Shown: positions 8,286 to 16,404 of the stretch, one piece after another
How the letters are laid out: every line of letters begins with the position of its first letter
How positions within the stretch are numbered: the stretch's first letter is position 1
Origin: Alistipes sp.
GTDB lineage: Bacteria > Bacteroidota > Bacteroidia > Bacteroidales > Rikenellaceae
Direction: 5' to 3'
Length of the DNA stretch: 20,144 nt
NCBI GenBank assembly: GCA_017380955.1
Contig: JAFOCZ010000074.1
Coordinates: 1 to 20,144, forward strand
The notes under the pieces: model-generated
The model's database searches: none
Seen by the model: the letters and a program-made list of their open reading frames with translations, nothing else
What the model was told of the DNA's origin: nothing
Made by a program: the position numbers and the translations under genes

Positions 8286-8999
8286 ATGAACGAACAGTCA
8301 TTGATAGGTGTAGACTTTCCCGAGGGATATGTCGCATTGATAGATAAGCCTTATGAGTGGACATCGGCAGATGTTGTGCGTAAGATAAAGTATCAACTCC
8401 GCAAGTGTGGCTACCCAAAGATTAAGATTGGCCACGCCGGAACGCTCGACCCATTGGCAACAGGAGTGTTGCTCGTGTGCATAGGACGTGCTACGAAGCG
8501 TGTTGAGGCGCTGCAGGCCGAGGAGAAGGAGTATGTTGCCGACCTTCAGTTGGGCGCAACAACACCTTCGGGAGATATGGAGCACGAGGTGGACGCCACA
8601 TATCCTACCGAGCATATCACGCGTGAGATGGTCGAGGAGGCGTTGCGCGGCTTGTGTGGCGAGCGTGAGCAGTTGCCACCGTTGTACTCTGCCAAGAAGG
8701 TGCAGGGTGTGCGTGCCTATGAGTTTGCGCGCGCTGGCGAGGAGATAGAACTCAAGAAGGCTCTTATCAACATCTACGATATGGAGTTGCTGGAGTATGA
8801 TATGCCACGCATCAAGATTCGTGTGCGTTGCAGCAAGGGTACATACATTCGCTCGTTGGCATTCGAGATTGGCGAGGCACTGCAGAGTGGTGCTTATCTG
8901 AGTTCGTTGCGCCGCACACGCAGTGGCGGTTTCAGGGTCGAGGATGGATATAGTCTCGACACTTTTATGGAAAAATTGCGTGAGTGTGAAACAAAATAG
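8286..8999 (+). CDS. truB: tRNA pseudouridine(55) synthase TruB
   Basis: TruB converts U55 in the T-loop of tRNAs to pseudouridine. The 237-residue protein contains the catalytic motif GHAGTLDPLATGVLL (49-63) with Asp55 as nucleophile, the KPYEWTSADVV segment (21-31), the YSAKKVQGVRAYEFAR region (near 138-153) and the RCSKGTYIRSLAFEIG motif. It lacks a C-terminal PUA domain, so it is a short form; length is otherwise complete. It lies 16 bases after uppP and 44 bases before queA, which also modifies tRNA. Confidence 0.97.
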   Translation: MNEQSLIGVDFPEGYVALIDKPYEWTSADVVRKIKYQLRKCGYPKIKIGHAGTLDPLATGVLLVCIGRATKRVEALQAEEKEYVADLQLGATTPSGDMEHEVDATYPTEHITREMVEEALRGLCGEREQLPPLYSAKKVQGVRAYEFARAGEEIELKKALINIYDMELLEYDMPRIKIRVRCSKGTYIRSLAFEIGEALQSGAYLSSLRRTRSGGFRVEDGYSLDTFMEKLRECETK

Positions 9000-9043
9000 C
9001 AAATTTTTCGTATAGTATTTGTTAACCATTTTATTTCATTGAT

Positions 9044-10093
9044 ATGAAGTTATCGCAATATGGCTATGAGTTTAAGGAGGAACTGATTGCAAAGTATCCT
9101 ACCATAAACCGTGATGATGCCCGCCTTATGGTGTTGCACCGCTCTACAGGTGAGATCGAACACCGCACATTTAAGGATATTATAGAGTATTTCGATGAGA
9201 AGGATATGTTTGTGTTCAACGACACAAAGGTATTCCCTGCACGTCTCCAGGGTTGCAAGGAGAAGACAGGTGCCGATATCGAGATATTCCTTCTTCGAGA
9301 ACTAAACCGCGAGTTGCGCCTTTGGGATGTTCTTGTAGACCCAGCGCGTAAGATTCGTATTGGCAATAAGTTGTTTTTTGGCGACGATGAGTTGATGGGT
9401 GCCGAGGTTATCGACAACACCACATCTCGTGGTCGTACCTTGCGTTTCCTCTTCGACGGCTCGTATGAGGAGTTCAAGGAGGCGCTCTACAATATGGGTG
9501 AGACACCTCTGCCACGTTGGGTGAGAGAGAAGGTAGAGCCCGAGGATGCCGAGTGGTATCAGACTATCTATGCCGATAAGGAGGGTGCTGTGGCTGCTCC
9601 TACGGCAGGTCTTCACTTCTCGAAGCACCTTATGAAGCGTATGGAGATTAAGGGTATCGACCGCGCGTTTCTCACACTCCACGTAGGTCTTGGTAACTTC
9701 CGCACTGTGGATGTTGAGGATTTGTCGAAGCATAAGATGGACTCTGAGCAGTTCTTCATCACCCCTGAGACTGCCGAGTTGGTGAACAACGCACGTCGTG
9801 AGGGTCGCAAGATTGTGGCTATCGGTACTACTGTTATGCGTGCTATGGAGACCGCTGCCTCGGTAGGTGGTATGCTCAAGCCTATGGAGGGCTGGACTAA
9901 TAAGTTCATCTTCCATCCTTATCAGTTCTCTTCGGCTGATGCCTTTGTATCGAACTTCCACTTGCCATACTCAACACAGTTGATGATGGTAGCGGCATTT
10001 GGTGGCTACGACCTCGTTATGAATGCCTACGATGTGGCAGTAAAGGAGGGTTACCGCTTTGGTACTTACGGCGATGCTATGTTGATTCTTTAA
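9044..10093 (+). CDS. queA: S-adenosylmethionine:tRNA ribosyltransferase-isomerase
   Basis: QueA transfers and rearranges the ribosyl part of S-adenosylmethionine onto 7-aminomethyl-7-deazaguanine in tRNA, giving epoxyqueuosine at the wobble position. The 349-residue protein matches the family in length and in motifs: VFNDTKVFPARL (67-78), the AAPTAGLHFS segment, HVGLGNFRTVDVEDL and a C-terminal FGGYDLVMNAYDVAVKEGYR. The ATG at 9044 follows an AT-rich leader with no Shine-Dalgarno. The 44-base gap after truB has no confident promoter, so read-through from truB is likely. Confidence 0.97.
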   Translation: MKLSQYGYEFKEELIAKYPTINRDDARLMVLHRSTGEIEHRTFKDIIEYFDEKDMFVFNDTKVFPARLQGCKEKTGADIEIFLLRELNRELRLWDVLVDPARKIRIGNKLFFGDDELMGAEVIDNTTSRGRTLRFLFDGSYEEFKEALYNMGETPLPRWVREKVEPEDAEWYQTIYADKEGAVAAPTAGLHFSKHLMKRMEIKGIDRAFLTLHVGLGNFRTVDVEDLSKHKMDSEQFFITPETAELVNNARREGRKIVAIGTTVMRAMETAASVGGMLKPMEGWTNKFIFHPYQFSSADAFVSNFHLPYSTQLMMVAAFGGYDLVMNAYDVAVKEGYRFGTYGDAMLIL

Positions 10094-10118
10094 TTTATTG
10101 CTATAAACAAACTAAACT

Positions 10119-10925
10119 ATGGCAACAAACAAGATTTTGTACGTATGTCAGGAGATATCGCCATATCTTCCTGAGAGTGATTTCTCGAATCTCAGTCTCG
10201 ATATGGCTCGTCAGATGCAGGAGCGTGGTGCTGAGGTGCGTATTTTTATGCCTCGTTATGGCTGTATTAACGAGCGACGTAACCAACTTCACGAGGTTAT
10301 CCGTCTCTCGGGTATGAATCTTATCATCAACGATAACGACCACCAGCTTATCATCAAGGTTGCATCTATCCCTGCAGCACGTCTTCAGGTATACTTCATC
10401 GATAACGACGACTACTTCTCACGTCGTGCAGTTCTCAAGGATGAGGATGGCAAGATGTTTGAGGATAACGACGACCGTGCTATATTCTTTGCTCGCGGTA
10501 TGCTCGAGACTGTCAAGAAACTCCGCTGGTCGCCAACCATCGTGCACTGCCACGGCTGGTTTTCGGCAATCGTGCCTATGTATCTCAAGAAGGTATTCTA
10601 CGATGACCCTCTCTTCAGCGATGTGAAGATTGTGTTGTCGATATCGGACGATAAGTTTGATGGAACGCTCAACCCAGAACTCAAGCAGAAACTCGAGGGT
10701 GAGGGTATCTTGGACAGCGTTATGTCTGTTTTGGAGGAGCCATCATACCAAAACCTCTATCGCTTCGTTATAGAGTATGCAGATGGTATTGTTGTGACCT
10801 CACCAAATGCCGACCAGGAGGTTGTGGAGTATGCTCGTAGCCGAGGTAAGAAGATTCTCGACTACCAGGCAGGCGACAGCAAGGAGGTCTTCGATAATTA
10901 TAAGAGATTCTATGATGAATTGTAA
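10119..10925 (+). CDS. Short GT5-like protein (annotated as glycogen/starch synthase in relatives)
   Basis: A 268-residue protein matching the N-terminal Rossmann-like half (GT5 domain) of bacterial glycogen synthase: ILYVCQEISPY (6-16), MARQMQERGAEVRIFMPRYG (29-48), the acidic FIDNDDYFSR segment and VHCHGWFSA. The second Rossmann domain, which holds much of the ADP-glucose site, is absent. The N-terminal KTGGLAD loop used by glycogen synthases to bind ADP-glucose is replaced by a PESDFSNL-type sequence at about residues 18-25. Such short proteins are widespread in Bacteroidales and are labelled glycogen synthase by homology. Enzymatic activity here is doubtful; a binding or regulatory role is possible. 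Its end overlaps the DUF4270 lipoprotein gene by 11 bp. Confidence 0.8.
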   Translation: MATNKILYVCQEISPYLPESDFSNLSLDMARQMQERGAEVRIFMPRYGCINERRNQLHEVIRLSGMNLIINDNDHQLIIKVASIPAARLQVYFIDNDDYFSRRAVLKDEDGKMFEDNDDRAIFFARGMLETVKKLRWSPTIVHCHGWFSAIVPMYLKKVFYDDPLFSDVKIVLSISDDKFDGTLNPELKQKLEGEGILDSVMSVLEEPSYQNLYRFVIEYADGIVVTSPNADQEVVEYARSRGKKILDYQAGDSKEVFDNYKRFYDEL

Positions 10926-12525
10926 GAGGGTTTTCCACGTTGCTATGTTGCTCTTTGCGATGCTCTGCATCGTGGGATGCACAACAGAGGTGGACTACAC
11001 TATGGGCTCGGAGTTTGTGCCGACAACCCAGAATATGACGCTCAAGCGACGTGTCTATGAGAGGGGTATCTATCGTGATGCCACCTCCGAGATAGAGTGC
11101 TCGTTTATCACCACCAAACTCTACCAAACCGACTCTATCCGCTCGGCAAATATCGGCAAGGGATACTTCGGTTGTGAGGCGAGTGCGGAGTATGGCAACC
11201 GCTCGGCAGGCTTTATGTCGCAGGTGCTGTTCAGTTTGTCGTTGCCCGAGGGACGTGGTTGGGGTTATCGTCCTATATACGACTCTATGCTTCTGTCGTT
11301 GTATATCACCGATTATCACGGCGATACCACCAAGAAGCATCGTTTCAATGTCTACGAGATTACCTCTAACGACTATTTCAACCTTCCTGAGGAGAAGGAT
11401 ACGGCATTCTACATAAACTTCGACCCTACGGAGTATATCTCCGAGGAGCCTATCTTCACCTTTGAGTTCCCAAATCAGCAGAAGGGAGCATATGTGGGTG
11501 ATATATTGAATCCTAAGAATAGCGATGTGCGCCTGGAGCCTACGCCCGCCACTGCGGAGTATATCTCGCGCTTGATGCTCACCACGGATTTGAACGACGA
11601 GAGCAAGAATGGTCTGGCTCTCGACCTCGACAGCCTCTATGTTGCGGGTAACGAGGCAAAGTTTGTGGAGAAGGTGAAGGGTATCTACATCGCCCCTGCC
11701 GAGGATACCGAGGGTGCTATGTTCGCCACTGACCTTGAGAATACAGCGCTGTTGCTCTATACTCGTGGCCGTTACGAGGAGGACCCTACGATTATCCGCG
11801 ATACTACCTATATGGTATACAACCTCTTCCTTAACGAGGAGAACTACGATGGTGATGCGGGTAATGTATCTATCAATAGCGTGAAGCACGATTTCGAGGG
11901 CTCGAAGGTCGCTGCCGAGGATATGCTCACCACCTGCTATGTAGATGGTATGGGCGGTGTTGTCACAGAGGTGGAGTTCACCGATGAGTTTATCCAGTCG
12001 TTGGCAGATATAGTACGCGCCGAGAGCCAGAGTGCTGTGGTGTCGGTAAACCAGGCTACGATGTCGGTATACCTCGAGGGCTCTAACTACGACTATAACC
12101 TGCTTGTGCCGGGTGAGATAACCCCAATACTGAATGGCTCGATGCCACGTTTGGGTTGCTACACCGACTACAACAAACTCATCGCCATAACCGACTATAT
12201 GTATACCGCAGAGAGCAGCGGTTTGTTGAAGTACGATGGTACTCTCAACCGCTCGTTGGGCTGCTACAAGATGGATATCTCGATATACTTGCAGTCGTTG
12301 ATGAATGCTGCTGCGGCGTATGTTGGTGAGGATGGCAAGGTAGACTTCGAGAAGTTCGCAAGTGAGGAGTCGGACTATATGTCGCTTCGTCGCTTCTACA
12401 TCGCTCCTGCTGCCTATTCGCTTTATGACTTCAACCGCCAGGCGATATATGGTATGTATGAGATGAATGGCGTGGAGAGTGTTGCTCCTATGAAGTTGGA
12501 GTTGACCTACACCGTTGTAGATTAA
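10915..12525 (+). CDS. DUF4270 family lipoprotein
   Basis: A 536-residue protein starting MNCKRVFHVAMLLFAML with a hydrophobic stretch and the lipobox CIVGC, giving lipid-modified Cys22, so it is expected to be exported and anchored in a membrane. The body is rich in Tyr, Asp and Thr and reads as a beta-rich extracytoplasmic domain (for example SEFVPTTQNMTLKRRVYERG near 32-51 and FSLSLPEGRGWGYRPIYDSM). This fits the DUF4270 family of Bacteroidota lipoproteins, whose function is unknown. The ATG at 10915 was preferred to the adjacent ATG at 10912 and to the longer upstream frame, because that extension lies inside the preceding gene and would bury the signal peptide. The 11-bp overlap with the GT5-like gene implies joint expression. 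Confidence 0.82.
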   Translation: MNCKRVFHVAMLLFAMLCIVGCTTEVDYTMGSEFVPTTQNMTLKRRVYERGIYRDATSEIECSFITTKLYQTDSIRSANIGKGYFGCEASAEYGNRSAGFMSQVLFSLSLPEGRGWGYRPIYDSMLLSLYITDYHGDTTKKHRFNVYEITSNDYFNLPEEKDTAFYINFDPTEYISEEPIFTFEFPNQQKGAYVGDILNPKNSDVRLEPTPATAEYISRLMLTTDLNDESKNGLALDLDSLYVAGNEAKFVEKVKGIYIAPAEDTEGAMFATDLENTALLLYTRGRYEEDPTIIRDTTYMVYNLFLNEENYDGDAGNVSINSVKHDFEGSKVAAEDMLTTCYVDGMGGVVTEVEFTDEFIQSLADIVRAESQSAVVSVNQATMSVYLEGSNYDYNLLVPGEITPILNGSMPRLGCYTDYNKLIAITDYMYTAESSGLLKYDGTLNRSLGCYKMDISIYLQSLMNAAAAYVGEDGKVDFEKFASEESDYMSLRRFYIAPAAYSLYDFNRQAIYGMYEMNGVESVAPMKLELTYTVVD

Positions 12526-12566
12526 CAGATTAGAAAAGTTTTGCAAAGAGTATAAAAATATTTGTG

Positions 12567-14870
12567 ATGCAAGAAAATTTAGTGATTGTTGAGTCTCCAG
12601 CAAAGGCTAAGACCATTGAGAAGTTCCTGGGTAAGGGCTTTATGGTAAAGTCGAGTTTTGGACATATCCGAGACCTTGCGAAGAAGGGTCTTGGCGTAGA
12701 CCTCGATAACCATTTTGAACCTATATACGAGATTCCGGATGATAAGCGTAAGGTAGTCGAGGAGTTGACACGCCTTGCCCGTGAGGCAAAGACCGTGTGG
12801 CTCGCATCCGATGAGGACCGCGAGGGAGAGGCTATCGCCTGGCACTTGGCAAAGGTGCTTCAGTTGCCTATCGACCAGACTAAACGTATTGTATTTCACG
12901 AGATTACGCAGCGCGCTATTCTCGATGCTATAGAGAATCCTCGCACCATAGACCTCAACCTCGTAAACGCCCAGCAGGCACGCCGTGTCTTGGATCGTTT
13001 GGTAGGTTTCGAGTTGTCGCCAGTGCTCTGGAAGAAGGTGCGCCCAGCACTCTCGGCAGGTCGTGTGCAGAGTGTTGCAGTGCGTCTTATCGTGGAGCGT
13101 GAGCGTGAGATTATCGCCTTTAACTCTACAGCGCAGTATCGTGTTGTGGCACAGTTCTATGCCGCTGAGGATGCCTCAAAGACACTCTTCAAGGCTACGC
13201 TCTCACAGCCATTTGCCACACGCCAGGAGGCAGAGCAGTTCCTCCGTGAGTGCATCGGCGAGAACTTCACCGTCAGCAAGGCCGAGGAGAAGCCTGTGCA
13301 ACGCTTCGCAGCGCCACCATTCACTACCTCTACACTTCAGCAGGAGGCTGGTCGTAAACTCGGTATGAGCGTGTCGCAGATTATGTCCGTAGCGCAGAAA
13401 CTCTACGAGCAGGGTCTTATCACCTATATGCGTACCGACTCTGTGAATCTCTCGCAGATGGCTATCACGCAGTGTAAGAATGAGATTACCCGCCTCTTTG
13501 GCGCTAAATACTCCTATCCTCACAATTTCAAGACCAAGGCGAAGGGTGCTCAGGAGGCTCACGAGGCTATCCGTCCTTCGTATATCGAGCGTCACGAGAT
13601 AGAGGGTACAGCAGCCGAGAAGAAGTTGTATGACCTTATCTGGAAGCGTACCGTAGCATCGCAGATGGTACCTGCGGAGTTGGATCGCACGACAATTGTC
13701 GTAGACCTCGAGCGCCGCAAGGAGCAGTTTGTGGCAACAGGTGAGGTAGTGCGCTTCGATGGCTTTATGCGTCTCTACTCCGAGTCTACCGAGGAGGACT
13801 CTCAAAACGAGGGCGAGGGTGGCATCCTGCCAAAGATGACCGTTGGCGACAAGGTGCTTCCTGTATCTATCACCGCTCAGGAACGCTATAGTGTAGCACC
13901 ATCGCGTTACAACGAGGCGGCACTCGTAAAGCGCCTCGAGGAGTTGGGTATCGGACGTCCATCAACATATGCTCCTACCATCACCACCATCATCAACCGT
14001 GGTTATGTTGTAAAGCAGAATCGTGATGGTCAGAAGCGTCAGACACACCAACTTACGCTCGTTGGCGATAAGATTTCGGAGAAGATGGTAACCGAGAGTT
14101 ACGGTAAGGAGAAGAATCGTCTGGCACCAACCGACATAGGTATGGTTGTCAACGACTACCTCGAGACACAGTTCTCATCAATTATGGACTACCACTTCAC
14201 GGCAAATGTCGAGAAGGAGTTTGACCGTGTTGCCGAGGGTGACATCACCTGGACAGATATGATTCGTGACTTCTACGATCCATTCCACAAACTCGTGGAT
14301 TGTGCTGTGGGCACTCAGAGCGACCGCAGTGTGCAGTCGGTGCGTGTGTTGGGCGTAGATCCTAAGAGCGGCTGCACCGTTAAGGCGCGTATCGGTCGTT
14401 ATGGTCCTATGGTAGAACTCGAGGCTGAGGATGGCGGTAAGGGTCAGTTTGCTTCGTTGAAGAAGGGTCAACTTATCGAGTCTATCACCTTGGAGGAGGC
14501 GTTGGAGTTGTTCGCCTTGCCTCGTGACCTTGGTGAGTTGGATGGCGAGCCGTTGATGGTTGGCGTTGGTAAGTTTGGTCCATATGTGCGTCACGGCAGG
14601 ACCTTTGCGTCGTTGCAGAAGGGTGACGACCCATATACCATCACCCGTGAGCGTGCTGAGGAACTCCTAAAGGAGAATATCGCCAAGCAGCGTGCCGCAT
14701 CCGAGCCTTTGCGCACCTTTGCCGAGGATCCACAGATGGTTGTGAAGAGCGGTCAGTATGGTCCATACATCGCCTACAACGGCAAGAACTACCGTCTGCC
14801 TAAGGGTGCTAAGGTCGAGACTCTGACATATGTAGACTGTCAGCGTATCGTGGCGAAGAGCAAGAAATAA
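12567..14870 (+). CDS. topA: DNA topoisomerase I (type IA)
   Basis: TopA relaxes negative supercoils through a transient 5'-phosphotyrosyl link. The 767-residue protein has the Toprim start VIVESPAKAKTIEKFLG (7-23, Glu9), the Mg-binding triad in SDEDREGEAIAWHL (Asp82, Asp84, Glu86) and the active-site Tyr287 in LITYMRTDSVNLS. The C-terminal part carries repeated small domains marked by GRYGPMVE, GKFGPYVRHG and GQYGPYIAYNG. No four-Cys zinc fingers are seen, unlike E. coli TopA. I chose the ATG at 12567; an in-frame GTG lies one codon upstream. The gap of 41 bp after the lipoprotein gene is AT-rich with no confident promoter. Confidence 0.97.
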   Translation: MQENLVIVESPAKAKTIEKFLGKGFMVKSSFGHIRDLAKKGLGVDLDNHFEPIYEIPDDKRKVVEELTRLAREAKTVWLASDEDREGEAIAWHLAKVLQLPIDQTKRIVFHEITQRAILDAIENPRTIDLNLVNAQQARRVLDRLVGFELSPVLWKKVRPALSAGRVQSVAVRLIVEREREIIAFNSTAQYRVVAQFYAAEDASKTLFKATLSQPFATRQEAEQFLRECIGENFTVSKAEEKPVQRFAAPPFTTSTLQQEAGRKLGMSVSQIMSVAQKLYEQGLITYMRTDSVNLSQMAITQCKNEITRLFGAKYSYPHNFKTKAKGAQEAHEAIRPSYIERHEIEGTAAEKKLYDLIWKRTVASQMVPAELDRTTIVVDLERRKEQFVATGEVVRFDGFMRLYSESTEEDSQNEGEGGILPKMTVGDKVLPVSITAQERYSVAPSRYNEAALVKRLEELGIGRPSTYAPTITTIINRGYVVKQNRDGQKRQTHQLTLVGDKISEKMVTESYGKEKNRLAPTDIGMVVNDYLETQFSSIMDYHFTANVEKEFDRVAEGDITWTDMIRDFYDPFHKLVDCAVGTQSDRSVQSVRVLGVDPKSGCTVKARIGRYGPMVELEAEDGGKGQFASLKKGQLIESITLEEALELFALPRDLGELDGEPLMVGVGKFGPYVRHGRTFASLQKGDDPYTITRERAEELLKENIAKQRAASEPLRTFAEDPQMVVKSGQYGPYIAYNGKNYRLPKGAKVETLTYVDCQRIVAKSKK

Positions 14871-14904
14871 ACATATTTAAACAATACCTTAAAACTAATT
14901 TATT

Positions 14905-16092
14905 ATGAAGAAAATCTTTGGTTTGGCACTTGGCCTTATGTTGGCTACAGGTGCTATGGCTCAGGAGGCTGCTGAGTTTACAGTAGTCAAGGCTAATCCT
15001 ATCACAAGCATCAAGAACCAGGCTCAGGCTGGTACTTGCTGGTGCTACTCATCACTTGCATTCATCGAGTCAGAACTTTTGCGTATGGGTAAGGGCGAGT
15101 ATGACTTCTCTGAGATGTTCATCGTTCACAACACCTACCTCGAGCGCGCTGATAAGGCTGTTCGCACTCACGGCGATGTATCTTTCGCACAGGGTGGCTC
15201 ATTCTACGATGTTATCTACGGTATGGAGAAGTTCGGTCTTGTTCCAGAGGCTGAGATGCGTCCAGGTGTTATGTATGGCAAGGAACTCAGCAACCACAAT
15301 GAGTTGACTGCTGTTAGCGACGCTGTTGTAGCGGCTATCGCAAAGGGCAATCACCGCAGCCTTCAGTCAAACCCTGAGGGTGAGATGTTGTGGAAGAAGG
15401 CTATCGAGGCTATCCACGATATCTACCTCGGCGAGCGTCCTGAGACCTTCACATACGAGGGTAAGGAGTACACTCCAAAGTCATTCTACGAGACTTTGGG
15501 CTTGAACGCTGCTGACTACGTATCACTCACATCTTACACTCACCACCCATTCTACACATCTTTCGCACTCGAGATTCCTGATAACTGGCGTTGGGCACAG
15601 TCTTATAACCTCCCTATCGATGAGTTGATGGAGGTATTCGACAACGCTATTATGAAGGGTTACACTGTTGCTTGGGGTAGCGACGTTAGCGAGAAGGGCT
15701 TCACACGTATGGGTACTGCAGTGCTTCCTGAGGAGGCTAAGGCTGAGGATCTCCAGGGCTCTGATATGGCTAAGTGGCTTCGTATGTCTGAGGCTGAGAA
15801 GAAGAACACCCCTATGCCACTTCCAGCATCACAGAGAATGTGTACTCAGGAGGAGCGTCAACTCGGTTACGACAACTGGGAGACTACCGATGATCACGGT
15901 ATGCTCATCTACGGTATCGCAAAGGATGCTAACGGCGTAGAGTACTATATGGTTAAGAACTCTTGGGGCGAGGCTGGTACATTCAAGGGTCACTGGTATG
16001 CATCAAAGGCATTCGTTCGTTACAAGACTATGAACATCATCGTTCATAAGGATGCGCTGCCAAAGGATATCCGCAAGAAACTCAACCTTTAA
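14905..16092 (+). CDS. Secreted C1-family cysteine aminopeptidase (PepC/bleomycin hydrolase type)
   Basis: A 395-residue papain-fold peptidase of the bleomycin hydrolase/aminopeptidase C branch, which removes N-terminal residues from peptides. A signal peptide (MKKIFGLALGLMLATGAMA, cut probably after Ala19) points to export to the periplasm. The catalytic set is visible: Gln39 (oxyanion) and Cys45 in NQAQAGTCWCYSS, His331 in TDDHGMLIYGI, and Asn352 in VKNSWGE. The residue two after the nucleophile is Cys where most relatives have Ser or Ala. Unlike cytosolic bleomycin hydrolases of about 450 residues it is shorter and exported. It stands 34 bp after topA with an AT-rich leader. A large palindrome starts at its stop codon. 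Confidence 0.92.
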   Translation: MKKIFGLALGLMLATGAMAQEAAEFTVVKANPITSIKNQAQAGTCWCYSSLAFIESELLRMGKGEYDFSEMFIVHNTYLERADKAVRTHGDVSFAQGGSFYDVIYGMEKFGLVPEAEMRPGVMYGKELSNHNELTAVSDAVVAAIAKGNHRSLQSNPEGEMLWKKAIEAIHDIYLGERPETFTYEGKEYTPKSFYETLGLNAADYVSLTSYTHHPFYTSFALEIPDNWRWAQSYNLPIDELMEVFDNAIMKGYTVAWGSDVSEKGFTRMGTAVLPEEAKAEDLQGSDMAKWLRMSEAEKKNTPMPLPASQRMCTQEERQLGYDNWETTDDHGMLIYGIAKDANGVEYYMVKNSWGEAGTFKGHWYASKAFVRYKTMNIIVHKDALPKDIRKKLNL

Positions 16093-16220
16093 TTTCTTGT
16101 GATAAGGCGCAATCTGCGTCATATCCCTAAAAGATATCCCACTTGGGCTGTACTTCTTGTACTATCCCAAGTGGGATACTTTTGTGATATAACACATCTC
16201 ACGCCTTCTGACAAGAAATT
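16091..16220. repeat. 130-bp imperfect palindrome starting at the aminopeptidase stop codon (copy 1)
   Basis: The whole element folds back on itself. The outer arms are AATTTCTTGTGATAAGGCG (16091-16109) and CGCCTTCTGACAAGAAATT (16202-16220), complementary at 17 of 19 positions. The middle portion pairs more loosely. The inner arms 16135-16147 and 16166-16178 pair perfectly over 13 bases. The apex contains GTAC-TTCTT-GTAC (16150-16162). Left-half to right-half identity after reverse complementing is roughly 46 of 57 positions. The first two bases of the element are the last two of the TAA stop codon. Its left end resembles the sequence after pgk, and its apex resembles the palindrome after transketolase. 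It may be a dispersed palindromic repeat or short non-autonomous mobile element, and probably also a terminator. Confidence 0.7.
16135..16183 (+). terminator. Strong hairpin, probable terminator of the topA-aminopeptidase transcript
   Basis: A perfect 13-bp stem (TATCCCACTTGGG and its complement) closes a loop that itself contains a 4-bp GTAC stem, followed by CTTTTG. The T-run is short, so termination efficiency is uncertain. It is the core of the larger palindrome at 16091-16220. Confidence 0.55.
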
Positions 16221-16245
16221 GGGGCGCTTAGGGAGGTGGTGGGTG

Positions 16246-16332
16246 ATGAGTTTCTATGAGGTACTATGCGTTTCTATGTGCTCCCATCCTAACTCATCTT
16301 ACCTCATCTTACCTCATCGTACCCCATCTTAA
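16246..16332. repeat. Two opposed arrays of 10-bp tandem repeats
   Basis: From 16246 to 16285 four 10-base units run head to tail: ATGAGTTTCT, ATGAGGTACT, ATGCGTTTCT, ATGTGCTCCC. From 16283 to 16332 five more follow: CCCATCCTAA, CTCATCTTAC twice, CTCATCGTAC, CCCATCTTAA, with a degenerate sixth after. The second unit read in reverse complement (GTAAGATGAG) shares ATGAGGTA with the first array, so the two arrays can fold against each other. The period is one helical turn and is not a multiple of three, so it is not coding. The short plus-strand open frame across it has no protein-like features. Confidence 0.7.
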
Positions 16333-16404
16333 CCCACACCCATATAATGTTTTCCAGCGCCGAGACTTATCTTTTGACCAATTTTTGTAAATTTTGACCT
16401 AATA
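16333..16404 (+). other. AT-rich upstream region of transketolase with a direct repeat
   Basis: TTTTGACC occurs at 16372-16379 and again at 16392-16399, a period of 20 bases, just upstream of the promoter elements. It might be a regulator site, but AT-rich upstream DNA readily gives such matches. Nothing else is recognised here. Confidence 0.3.

Noticed and set aside
9000..9043. Possible promoter between truB and queA (TAGTATTTG)
   Set aside because: The spacing within the -7 box is wrong (TA-N3-TTTG) and there is no matching -33 element.
10768..12603. A 611-codon open frame on the minus strand opposite the lipoprotein gene
   Set aside because: It is a shadow of DUF4270. Its composition is low-quality (runs of Arg, His, Ile, Leu, no domain), and the plus-strand frame has a signal peptide, lipobox and operon context. 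The window's codon bias leaves few reverse-strand stops.
16099..16332. 77-codon plus-strand open frame after the aminopeptidase gene
   Set aside because: It is made of the palindrome and the 10-bp tandem repeats, whose period is not a multiple of three. The translation has no protein-like character.
16246..16332. Tandem 10-bp units as a CRISPR array
   Set aside because: The units are too short, contiguous without spacers, and degenerate; no cas genes are nearby.
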